NCBI GenBank assembly: GCA_023421115.1
Contig: JAEZUI010000004.1
Coordinates: 1 to 11,073 of the forward strand
Direction: 5' to 3'
DNA: 11,073 nucleotides
Origin: Bacillota bacterium
Lineage (GTDB): Bacteria > Bacillota > Clostridia > Acetivibrionales > Acetivibrionaceae
Below, piece after piece: positions 1 to 5,872 of the stretch. Every line of letters begins with the position of its first letter. Positions within the stretch are counted from its first letter, which is position 1. Position numbers and translations under genes: made by a program. The notes under the pieces are model-generated. The model was not told where the DNA came from. It made no database searches and was given only the letters and a program-made list of their open reading frames with translations.

Positions 1-63
1 ATGTTACTTCCATGGTCAAAAGATTTACCAAGTGAATGTCGCAAATTGGATCAAAATCAGTAA
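1..63 (+). CDS. C-terminal end of IS66-family transposase (5' partial)
   Basis: Frame 1 is open from the window edge to a TAA at 61-63 and encodes 20 residues that include LLPWSKDLPSECRK. From general knowledge, IS66-family transposases (DDE type, IS66 C-terminal region) commonly end with an LLPWS-(K/E)-xLP-like stretch, and this matches in content and in lying just before a stop. The ATG at position 1 is an internal methionine by this reading, not a start. Support comes from the context: a terminator follows within 10 bases and a TTAC-ending terminal repeat end within 62 bases, as expected at the right end of an IS. The match rests on a very short tail, so another protein family is possible. 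Whether the element is intact cannot be seen. Confidence 0.55.
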   Translation: MLLPWSKDLPSECRKLDQNQ

Positions 64-70
64 AATCTAT

Positions 71-96
71 ACCGTCAGAAATGACGGTGATTTTTT
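71..96 (+). terminator. Intrinsic terminator after the transposase tail
   Basis: A perfect 7-bp stem ACCGTCA / TGACGGT (71-77 with 82-88) closes a GAAA tetraloop and is followed by GA and six T residues (91-96). This is a textbook forward-strand intrinsic terminator, 8 bases after the TAA at 61-63. Confidence 0.85.
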
Positions 97-110
97 ATAC
101 CAGTACTCAT

Positions 111-124
111 GGTTTACCGTTTAC
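111..124 (+). mobile_element. Probable right terminal inverted repeat of an IS66-like element
   Basis: GGTTTACCGTTTAC ends in TTAC; read on the minus strand it begins GTAAACGGTAAACC. IS66-family elements typically begin GTAA and end TTAC and duplicate 8 bp of target. The 8 bases just outside, GAACGCAC (125-132), are therefore the candidate target-site duplication. The left end lies outside the window, so neither the repeat pair nor the duplication can be confirmed here. Confidence 0.5.
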
Positions 125-194
125 GAACGCACAAAAGAATTTAGGTGATTTCAAAAAATAACCTATACAATATTTGAGGCATAAAGCCCATCAA

Positions 195-212
195 GGAAGC
201 TTAAAAGCTTCC
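195..212. repeat. 8-bp inverted repeat (hairpin)
   Basis: GGAAGCTT and AAGCTTCC flank a two-base AA centre. It lies between the IS end and sspH. No T-run follows on either strand, so it is a poor intrinsic terminator, although it is the only sizeable hairpin downstream of sspH (minus strand). The rest of 125-322 shows nothing recognisable. Confidence 0.5.
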
Positions 213-322
213 AAACAGAAGAACATTATTTATTAGTGCAAAAAAATGTTAATCAGTTTTTTTAAATTTAACAATTATTTTTTAGGAACCACCTTAAAAT
301 GCTTTTAGTAAAACAAGCAAGT

Positions 323-508
323 TTATTTTTGTAAAACTTTTTCTACAAGCATACTTGCAGGAACGTCATGTTTATCATTTGTCTGAATATCAATTATCTC
401 AACAATATTATCCCTCATTACACTCTCTATCCAAACCGGCGAACCCTGATATAAAACTTCTATAACTCCTTTTGACTCCATTATTTTTTTTGCCCTTTCA
501 CTGTCCAT
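323..508 (-). CDS. sspH: H-type small acid-soluble spore protein
   Basis: The 61-residue product matches the H-type SASP family (SspH) in length and pattern. It has an N-terminal MDSERAKKIMES, a central block resembling VxYxGxPVWIExV (here IEVLYQGSPVWIESV), a charged middle and a short C-terminal VPASMLVEKVL. SspH-family proteins are made in the forespore and stored in the spore core. Unlike alpha/beta-type SASPs they are minor components, and their exact role is not settled. The ATG at 508 is preceded by GGAGAT (518-523), with nine bases between. The gene is monocistronic, next to the IS remnant on one side and a long gene-free stretch on the other. A forespore sigma-type promoter candidate lies just upstream. 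It marks the organism as a spore former. Confidence 0.9.
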   Translation of the reverse strand: MDSERAKKIMESKGVIEVLYQGSPVWIESVMRDNIVEIIDIQTNDKHDVPASMLVEKVLQK

Positions 509-537
509 TTTAATATCATCTCCATGTAATTTTTTAT

Positions 538-567
538 TAGTATTACCTGATTAATTTATTCTTATGA
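538..567 (-). promoter_or_regulatory. Candidate SigG/SigF-type promoter for sspH
   Basis: On the minus strand TCATA (563-567) lies 18 bases upstream of AATACTA (538-544). The forespore SigG consensus is roughly GMATA-18-CATWMTA, so each box has one mismatch. The predicted start is near 531, about 23 bases before the ATG, which leaves room for the GGAGAT ribosome site. The assignment is by pattern and expected regulation only. Confidence 0.4.
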
Positions 568-632
568 GCAAAATAGAATATGGCATTTTATGTAATCTTA
601 ATATTTTACTAATTAAAAAGAATTTTATTGTC

Positions 633-661
633 TTCATTTTGGTTTAATTCAGTTGTATAAT
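633..661 (+). promoter_or_regulatory. Candidate SigA promoter driving the gene-free region
   Basis: TTCATT (633-638) and a perfect TATAAT (656-661) are 17 bases apart on the plus strand. The -35 box is weak (three of six). Transcription would begin near 668 and run into a region with no gene, ending at the terminator at 1253-1275. AT-rich DNA yields TATAAT by chance, so this stands mainly on its geometry. Confidence 0.35.
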
Positions 662-667
662 TAAAAT

Positions 668-1275
668 ATACAGCAAGCAATACTTCTAATAATATTCAAT
701 TTCTTATCTATGTTAACTTATTATTTATACATAAATTAATTTTTATCGGAAGGAGGAATTAAAAAGTTTTATAACTTTCTTTTCAAAATTCTGATCAGAA
801 GTTTTACACAAGTTTTTGCCTATTAATTCTTTAGTCTAGTTTTTAATATTTTGTTAGGGGAGCTTTATTTACATTTAATATTTATTAGGTGGAGAATTTT
901 AGGGATTTAGGGGAGCGAAAGCGTACTAAAAAGAAAAATAAGTTTAGAAATTTAAAGATATATAATTATTTAGGGAGATAAATGTATAGGACTAAAGAAT
1001 AATAGCACTAGAAATTTATAACAGAACTAGAAAGAATAATAAATAAGTAATTTTTGATTTTATTCTAATTGATCACCTATAAATAAAAAGGGTGTAATTT
1101 TTTAGGGGAGGTAATTAAACACATATAAAAACCATAAAAAGTAATTTTAGGTTTGATTATTAGAGCTACAGTTGCGACTGAATTTGTAACTGTTTGCTGA
1201 ACATCTTAGTATAGATTTAGGTAAATAATAAATTCAAATCTTAATGACTTCGGCACCTTTCAGGGTGCTTTTTAT
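668..1275 (+). ncRNA. Possible long structured noncoding RNA (gene-free region)
   Basis: I see no credible gene between sspH and position 1468. The stretch from the candidate promoter to the terminator contains many potential RNA elements. These are a small hairpin AAAGTT/AACTTT (763-778), a 12-base palindrome TTCTGATCAGAA (789-800), CACC/GGTG with flanking AATT/AATT (1067-1099), and a bulged stem AGC..ACAGTT/AACTGT..GCT (1164-1198). After these come AGATTT/AAATCT (1213-1241) and a terminator hairpin. Degenerate repeats with TTTAGGGGAG lie inside. I do not recognise any named RNA family. A transcript of about 600 nt would fit the size class of the large clostridial RNAs, but this is inference. 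Decayed DNA is the main alternative. Confidence 0.3.
853..1110. repeat. Degenerate direct repeats with a TTTAGGGGAG core
   Basis: The core occurs at 853-862 (GTTAGGGGAG), 906-915 (TTTAGGGGAG), 969-977 (TTTAGGGAG, one G short) and 1101-1110 (TTTAGGGGAG), with a looser TTAGGTGGAG at 885-894. The copies at 906 and 969 share more than the core. Each is followed by ACTAAA (925 and 991) and by TAGAAATTTA (945 and 1009), giving a unit of about 63-66 bp. ACTAGAAA also repeats at 1007 and 1026. The core resembles a ribosome binding site, but no copy is followed by a usable reading frame. Confidence 0.55.
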
Positions 1276-1280
1276 TTTTT
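1253..1280 (+). terminator. Intrinsic terminator ending the gene-free region
   Basis: GCACC (1253-1257) pairs with GGTGC (1264-1268) around a six-base loop, followed at once by TTTTTATTTTTTT. The orientation is plus. No plus-strand gene lies upstream of it until the IS at 1-63, which already has its own terminator, so it implies an unannotated plus-strand transcript ending here. Confidence 0.75.
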
Positions 1281-1320
1281 TGAATCACCTTATGTCTAAA
1301 AACTTATATTTAGATAATTA

Positions 1321-1358
1321 TTCTTTCCCTTCCATTCTTTGTTCTATAGTGAGATAAT
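1321..1358 (+). promoter_or_regulatory. Candidate promoter(s) for the 52-residue gene
   Basis: Two overlapping weak SigA-like arrangements are visible: TTCTTT-18-TATAGT (1321-1350) and TTCCAT-17-GATAAT (1330-1358). Both lie just after the preceding terminator and upstream of the ribosome sites at 1384-1390 and 1454-1459. Neither has a good -35 box. Confidence 0.3.
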
Positions 1359-1399
1359 TAACTTAGTTGGCAAAATCCAATTGAAAGGAGATGGTCTAT

Positions 1400-1417
1400 T
1401 TGAAAAGCAAAGGATAA
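1400..1417 (+). CDS. Micro-ORF, MKSKG (possible leader or interrupted gene)
   Basis: AAAGGAG (1384-1390) is followed after nine bases by TTG (1400-1402), which opens a five-codon frame ending in TAA (1415-1417). Read past this TAA, the same frame continues DESFFFTKQKLKKE and stops at 1460-1462, next to the ribosome site of the 52-residue gene. It is thus either a tiny leader peptide or a roughly 20-residue protein broken by one stop codon. A second micro-frame (1419-1451, MNHFSSRSKN) starts two bases after the TAA in another frame. Translation of any of these is unproven. Confidence 0.2.
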   Translation: MKSKG

Positions 1418-1467
1418 GATGAATCATTTTTCTTCACGAAGCAAAAACTAAAGAAGGAGTAATAAAT

Positions 1468-1626
1468 ATGAAAAAGAAAAAAAACAATTTTGAATTAATG
1501 AAAGAGATTAGGGGTACATGGACACTAAACCCTGTAACAAGAGTACATGATAATAATATAAAGAAAAATACCAAAAAAGAACGAAAGCAAGGCAAGAATT
1601 TATGTAAATCCTATGAAGAACTGTAA
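1468..1626 (+). CDS. Small basic conserved-type protein, 52 residues
   Basis: The ATG at 1468 has an excellent ribosome site AAGGAG (1454-1459, eight-base spacing). The product starts MKKKKNNFELMKEIRG, carries GTWTLNPVTRVHDNN (residues 16-30) and ends in a lysine/arginine-rich tail. I recall small clostridial proteins with a W-x(2-3)-NPVTRV core followed by basic residues, whose function is unknown, and this appears to be one of them. There is no signal peptide or membrane segment. The net positive charge suggests nucleic-acid or ribosome contact, but that is inference. It follows two micro-frames, and a terminator-like hairpin lies eight bases after the stop. A 52-codon frame could arise by chance in AT-rich DNA. 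The ribosome site and the NPVTRV block argue against that. Confidence 0.7.
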   Translation: MKKKKNNFELMKEIRGTWTLNPVTRVHDNNIKKNTKKERKQGKNLCKSYEEL

Positions 1627-1633
1627 CCTTTAA

Positions 1634-1667
1634 AAAGCTTCAAGTGAAAAACTGTGCCTGAAGCTTT
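1634..1667. terminator. Bidirectional terminator between the convergent 52- and 130-residue genes
   Basis: AAAGCTTCA (1634-1642) pairs perfectly with TGAAGCTTT (1659-1667) over a 16-base loop. On the minus strand the stem is followed by a run of Ts (from the A-run at 1632-1636), and on the plus strand only by ATTAATATTA. It therefore looks better for the minus-strand zinc-ribbon gene than for the plus-strand gene. Confidence 0.6.
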
Positions 1668-1708
1668 ATTAATATTAAGGATTTTGCGTTAAAAATATAA
1701 CTTTAGTC

Positions 1709-2101
1709 CTAGTCATTTTGATTTTTTCTCTTTTCCCTCTCCATTTCAATTTCCTTCATCTGTCTTATAAAATTTAGTTGAGTTTCTGTCCTGTATATCG
1801 CGCCGTTTTCAGTAATGTAGCTATCTGGTGATACTATTTGATTTTCAGTTTCGTTTTGACTTTGGATATGATCAATAAAGTCGTAAAATTCTGAGCTGTC
1901 AATTTCGTGATAGCTCTTGCATATTGGGCATACAAGAAGGTAGTTTGTTCTATATGGGATTAAAGGAAATAAAAATAACGTAAACCACGTTGACAACTTC
2001 TGTAACTGAAATGTTGTTTCATTATTGCAGTTATTACATTGTTCTCTCTTTACAGGACCATAGTTTTGTATCTTTTTATAATTCCATCCTAAAATAACCA
2101 T
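1709..2101 (-). CDS. Zinc-ribbon family protein, 130 residues
   Basis: Two CxxC pairs, CNNC at residues 22-25 and CPIC at 58-61, enclose a segment rich in aromatic residues, WFTLFLFPLIPYRTNY (39-54). The spacing and the FPLIPYR-like centre match small zinc-ribbon proteins of the zinc_ribbon_15 type, which bind one structural zinc ion. Their role is unknown. The hydrophobic middle could sit against a membrane but is too short and interrupted to call a transmembrane helix. The C-terminal third is polar, ending in a charged helix-like MKEIEMEREKRKNQND (115-130). The start is fixed by AGGAGG (2110-2115) eight bases before the ATG. It is probably monocistronic, converging on the 52-residue gene. 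Confidence 0.8.
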   Translation of the reverse strand: MVILGWNYKKIQNYGPVKREQCNNCNNETTFQLQKLSTWFTLFLFPLIPYRTNYLLVCPICKSYHEIDSSEFYDFIDHIQSQNETENQIVSPDSYITENGAIYRTETQLNFIRQMKEIEMEREKRKNQND

Positions 2102-2634
2102 AAAAAATACCTCCTAAAACATTTTTACTTAAAGCAAATTCATTATTTGAAAAATTATATACTAGATTTATTAGCATATTTTATCATCAGAAAATTTTGC
2201 CGTATTATTTACTATCGCTGTATAATAAATCAGATCTTATTCATCAGTGAACCCTCAGCTAAAAACTGCTTTATGAACCCAAAACTATACCTAATAGTAA
2301 ATTAGCGGGTAGAACTTTTGAATAGAGAGGCTAAATTTGCAAAAGATTATATACCAATATTTTACTACATTTTTATGTGTATTACAAGTCAAAACTTTGA
2401 AATTATAATTGCAAGTTTTTAGGTTAGGCTAGTTCAAAAACCAACCAATAGAAAAGTGCCGTTTAATACATTTAAGTAGTCCACGGCACTTATTTTACAT
2501 AATACTTCTTTAGCTTTTATCAACTACATGTTTTTTGAGAATCATTTTACATTTAAATTCTATAGTTCACTTTCTCAATACGCGTTAATTAATTTAGCAC
2601 AATTTATTATGCTAATCTTTTGTAGGTTCAATAA
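2102..2634. other. Gene-poor intergenic region
   Basis: There is no credible gene in 533 bases; the one forward reading frame at its right end (2528-2755) lies mostly over the dockerin-coding sequence and has no ribosome site. It holds the upstream signals of the zinc-ribbon gene and the likely cellulase terminator at 2454-2491. A TATAAT lies on the minus strand at 2154-2159, without a recognisable -35 box. The stretch 2220-2440 shows nothing I can name. Confidence 0.6.
2454..2491 (-). terminator. Probable terminator of the cellulase gene
   Basis: AAGTGCCG (2454-2461) pairs with CGGCACTT (2484-2491), an 8-bp GC-containing stem with a 22-base loop. On the minus strand the stem is followed by TTCTATTGG, a weak T-run. 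It lies about 143 bases past the cellulase stop. The long loop and distance keep this moderate. Confidence 0.45.
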
Positions 2635-5472
2635 TTACTCCTCTACAGGAAACTTTTTAATAAAGCCCAACATATACTGCCTCATGTATGCAAAATCTAT
2701 TGAGTTAAAAACACCGTTTCCGTCTAGGTCTCCCGCCTTTTCACCCTTTTCATAAGTAAACTGCTTTATAATGCCAAGTAAGTACTGTCTCATAACTCCA
2801 AAATCGATTGAATTTACAGACTCATCACCATTTACGTCTCCTAGTATGTAATCATCGGGAGTTGGTGTTGGGGTAACTATGGGACCTACTACTCCATCAG
2901 GCTGTTCACCATAGACCAATTCTGAACTTATATATGCAGTTATTTTGGAGTTTTCAGTAAACGAAGTGGCCTTATCATAGGAATAATCATTTGATTGAGT
3001 ATATGCCACGCCGCTTTTGGTAATTCTTAACTGAATGTCTCCACTATCTGAACCTGGTGCAATCATACCAGCTCCATTTTTAAAACTCAACTCAAAATAA
3101 TTGTCTGCATTGTCTACTGCCGGTGACACTTCGACAAATTTTGCTTCAACCATCTCTTTTCCAACTTTAACGTAATCAAACACGCACTGCTGTACATCAT
3201 CTGAATCCTTTGTATACCAGTAACGTAATTTAAGTTCTGAAAGATCTATTGGCTTCTTACCGGTGTTTTCGATTTTTAGTGTGGTTTTGATATCCCCAGC
3301 TGCATCTGCCGCATCTGTAGTTTTGTACATTACTTTAAGTGATGGCTTCAAATCGCTTGGATTGCCTGAAGGAATTGGTGTTGCTGTCCCCTTTGGAGGT
3401 TGTTGTCCAAACACAATTTCACCATCATTAAATACTACTATATATGGAGACTTTCCAAATTCCTCTGTTATGCCCTTTCTGCTATAGTCGTTGGTAGGAT
3501 CCCAATGGAATTTATAGCTTTCGTCCTGTGCACCTACAACTGCAAACTGGATTTCGCGTGTACCATATACTTTGAAACCTGACCAATCAAATTCAACATA
3601 GCATACTCCCGTATCATCCCATTTATACGGACCGTTATACTTAATAGGACCTCCATAACTTGAGGCATTCTCATCATACATAATCTGCAATTCAACATCT
3701 TCAATCGTCTGCCCTGCATCTAGCATTTCAGATATATCGAAGAAATAACGTACTTTCATTGCCTCTTCTGTATGAGGTGGATGAACGGAATAATTATAAA
3801 GTCTTATTGTTATCTGTGTTCTTTCTTTGTTTTCCTGTTCTAGCTTAGCTTCAGTATAATATACATCAATCGGAGCTTCTTTAGGAGGAAAATCAGGAAG
3901 AATTTCATGATCCTGACCGTAATAGGTACAAAAACCTGCTAATGCACCCGTAAAGCCTGCATTATAGTCTATAGCAACTTCATTATATACATAGTCTGTA
4001 GTCTCATCATTATGTTTGTCTTCTAAATCAGGCCCCCCTGCTAAAGCTCCCCATAAAGTATGACGATGTTGATCGGGAACAAGCATACTATTAGTTTTTG
4101 AACCATGTGCTGCACGATGGTGCGGAAACTTAACCGAATCTTCGGAATATCCTACTATATAAGACCTATTTAGTGGATTATTCCCCATTAAATATTCCAT
4201 CTGATCTTTTGACCACTCAGTAAAGCTTTCATTTCCTGTATACTTTCTATACACAAAAGCACAAAGCTGCGCAGTTGTATTATATCTTGCAGAACCCCAT
4301 GTATTTACAACCCTATATCCAGAAGGTGATGCTGCAAGAAAGGCAGTATCTTTTGGATCTTCGTGGGGAATTCCCGACCAATACTCAAGATTCCATCTAA
4401 AAATATACCATTCTCTTTCAGTATTGGTTATTGGTGCAAGCTTTGCAAATACACCACCCCAAACGGTATCCCAACAGTGAACCCATATATTTTGCCAGTG
4501 ATTTTGTTCGTTTTTTATGATTTTCGCCATGTAACCTGCATATTTTCCATCTTCCATACGAACAATGTCATCTATGTACTGTTCATCTCCTGTTGCAATA
4601 TTTAACCAAACAGCACCCCAAGACAACTCATCATCATCGTAGGCAGAACCATAGTAGCCACCTGAATAACCTGTTCCTCTATATTTCTTTCCAAATTCGT
4701 ATAGAGCCTTTGCTGTTTTAAGACACTTTTGAGCATATTCCGGATCGGAATCTTTCCAATTAAGATAGCTGATAGCCAATGATGCTGCAACATTACCACA
4801 TTGGTCGGCAGCCGGATTTTCAGGTGAAGCAAAAAAGGCTGGTCTCACTTGATTTTGAAGTTCGGGTGGTCCCCAGTAAGTATGGTCTACATCACCATTT
4901 CCTACCTGATAACAAAAAGCAACTACATTCCCATCCTCGTCCATAAATGTGGATCTTAAGAAGTAATCAGTAAACCACTTTAGAATATCAAGCATATGAT
5001 CTTCTAAACCTTTATCAATATACGCTTGCCTAAACTCATAAAATCCCCATCCTAGTGTCGATGCGGTATATCCTTGAGGAAGACCAAATTTAACATGGTC
5101 ACCTGCATCATGAAATCCACCGCTTAGATCTAAAGTACCGTTTCCATCAGGATCCAGCACATCTCTGTACTTGTCAATATACTCTTGTGACATATTAGTA
5201 CCGGGACTTTCTTTTGTCTCCATAGGTATTAGCGGAACTTCTTCGTCTTCAAGGTGGCAATCACCTCTCCACTCAAGTCTTCCACCGGTTATACCTCTAC
5301 CACATTTTTCTGCATCATAAAAATGCAGAGACATCTGAAGTGCTTTGGCATAATTGTATTCAGGTTCAGTTGCGGCACCAGCAGAATAAAGCGGCGATGT
5401 GCATAACGTCCCAAGAATGCAAAATACCAAAAATATTGCTTGTACTTTTCTCCTTCTTAATGCTTTTAGCAT
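2635..5472 (-). CDS. Cellulosomal GH9 cellulase, GH9-CBM3c-CBM3b'-dockerin
   Basis: This 945-residue secreted endoglucanase hydrolyses beta-1,4-glucan while docked on a cellulosome scaffoldin. In order it has a signal peptide (1-34, RRRK then a hydrophobic core, AGAA cleavage region), a GH9 domain (about 38-525), CBM3c (about 535-690), a Pro/Thr linker, a second CBM3 (about 709-857), a linker and a type I dockerin (876-940). GH9 residues seen are the DAGD pair D122/D125, HHR 451-453, and the acid E498 in DYVYNEVAIDYNAG. The domain order matches the Cel9V/Cel9U type of Acetivibrio thermocellus and A. cellulolyticus Cel9B. CBM3c normally acts with GH9 to give processivity. The start is ATG 5472, seven bases after GGGGAGG (5480-5486). 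An upstream in-frame TTG at 5523 lacks a site and would spoil the signal peptide. The gene is monocistronic and divergent from the MTHFR-like gene. Confidence 0.95.
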   Translation of the reverse strand: MLKALRRRKVQAIFLVFCILGTLCTSPLYSAGAATEPEYNYAKALQMSLHFYDAEKCGRGITGGRLEWRGDCHLEDEEVPLIPMETKESPGTNMSQEYIDKYRDVLDPDGNGTLDLSGGFHDAGDHVKFGLPQGYTASTLGWGFYEFRQAYIDKGLEDHMLDILKWFTDYFLRSTFMDEDGNVVAFCYQVGNGDVDHTYWGPPELQNQVRPAFFASPENPAADQCGNVAASLAISYLNWKDSDPEYAQKCLKTAKALYEFGKKYRGTGYSGGYYGSAYDDDELSWGAVWLNIATGDEQYIDDIVRMEDGKYAGYMAKIIKNEQNHWQNIWVHCWDTVWGGVFAKLAPITNTEREWYIFRWNLEYWSGIPHEDPKDTAFLAASPSGYRVVNTWGSARYNTTAQLCAFVYRKYTGNESFTEWSKDQMEYLMGNNPLNRSYIVGYSEDSVKFPHHRAAHGSKTNSMLVPDQHRHTLWGALAGGPDLEDKHNDETTDYVYNEVAIDYNAGFTGALAGFCTYYGQDHEILPDFPPKEAPIDVYYTEAKLEQENKERTQITIRLYNYSVHPPHTEEAMKVRYFFDISEMLDAGQTIEDVELQIMYDENASSYGGPIKYNGPYKWDDTGVCYVEFDWSGFKVYGTREIQFAVVGAQDESYKFHWDPTNDYSRKGITEEFGKSPYIVVFNDGEIVFGQQPPKGTATPIPSGNPSDLKPSLKVMYKTTDAADAAGDIKTTLKIENTGKKPIDLSELKLRYWYTKDSDDVQQCVFDYVKVGKEMVEAKFVEVSPAVDNADNYFELSFKNGAGMIAPGSDSGDIQLRITKSGVAYTQSNDYSYDKATSFTENSKITAYISSELVYGEQPDGVVGPIVTPTPTPDDYILGDVNGDESVNSIDFGVMRQYLLGIIKQFTYEKGEKAGDLDGNGVFNSIDFAYMRQYMLGFIKKFPVEE

Positions 5473-5872
5473 TACTATACCTCCCCAATTAAAATTTATA
5501 TATTTATATTTAATATTTTTCAAAACAAAGTTATTTCAAAAACCCCTAGTCAACTAGCATTTCAAAAAATTGATTTAAATTCTTGCATAGCAAAACATTA
5601 TTCCTATATTTGGGAGCTTACCCCCCACCACAAGCTTTGTAACATAAATGTTGTATAGGTCATTTTTCGAATGACCTAGTGCTAATATTGGCATATCATC
5701 AGATATATCTTATATTATTAATTATATCTTACATAATAGATATTCGACTATATTCATTTTTTTAGTACATCATCAACTTTTGTGAATTTTAATATAAATC
5801 CCTGCGAAATATTTTAAATTCTGTGCTATAATAATAAAAATACTAACTAGGACCTTCAAAAGGAGATTATAT
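5473..5872. promoter_or_regulatory. Divergent control region of cellulase and MTHFR-like genes
   Basis: The 400-base region holds both promoters. For the cellulase (minus), a TATAAT lies at 5721-5726 without a clear -35 box and would give a leader of about 240 bases containing two hairpins. One is AGCTT/AAGCT (5615-5619 with 5632-5636), whose loop reads GTGGTGGGGGGT on the minus strand. The other is a perfect 9-bp inverted repeat TAGGTCATT-TTTCG-AATGACCTA (5656-5678). Neither hairpin has a T-run, so they look like operator or RNA elements rather than terminators. I recognise no known riboswitch. Confidence 0.45.
5824..5832 (+). promoter_or_regulatory. Extended -10 promoter of the MTHFR-like gene
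   Basis: TGCTATAAT (5824-5832) is a perfect extended -10 element (TGn plus TATAAT). The -35 position (5803-5809) is a poor match, which is common for extended -10 promoters. The start would be near 5839, 34 bases before the ATG at 5873. Confidence 0.6.

Noticed and set aside
854..1110. TTAGGG runs as telomere-like repeats or a CRISPR array
   Set aside because: The copies are single, unequally spaced and embedded in unlike sequence; there are no uniform repeats and spacers and no cas genes.
2528..2755. 75-codon plus-strand frame
   Set aside because: More than half overlaps the dockerin-coding end of the cellulase in antisense, and no ribosome site is present.
5473..5523. TTG start extending the cellulase by 17 residues
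   Set aside because: No ribosome site precedes the TTG, whereas GGGGAGG sits seven bases before ATG 5472, which gives a normal signal peptide.
5620..5671. SigI-type promoter (ACCCCC ... CGAA) as used for cellulosome genes
   Set aside because: ACCCCCC (5620-5626) and CGAA (5668-5671) are 41 bases apart, far too distant. They also read on the plus strand, away from the cellulase.
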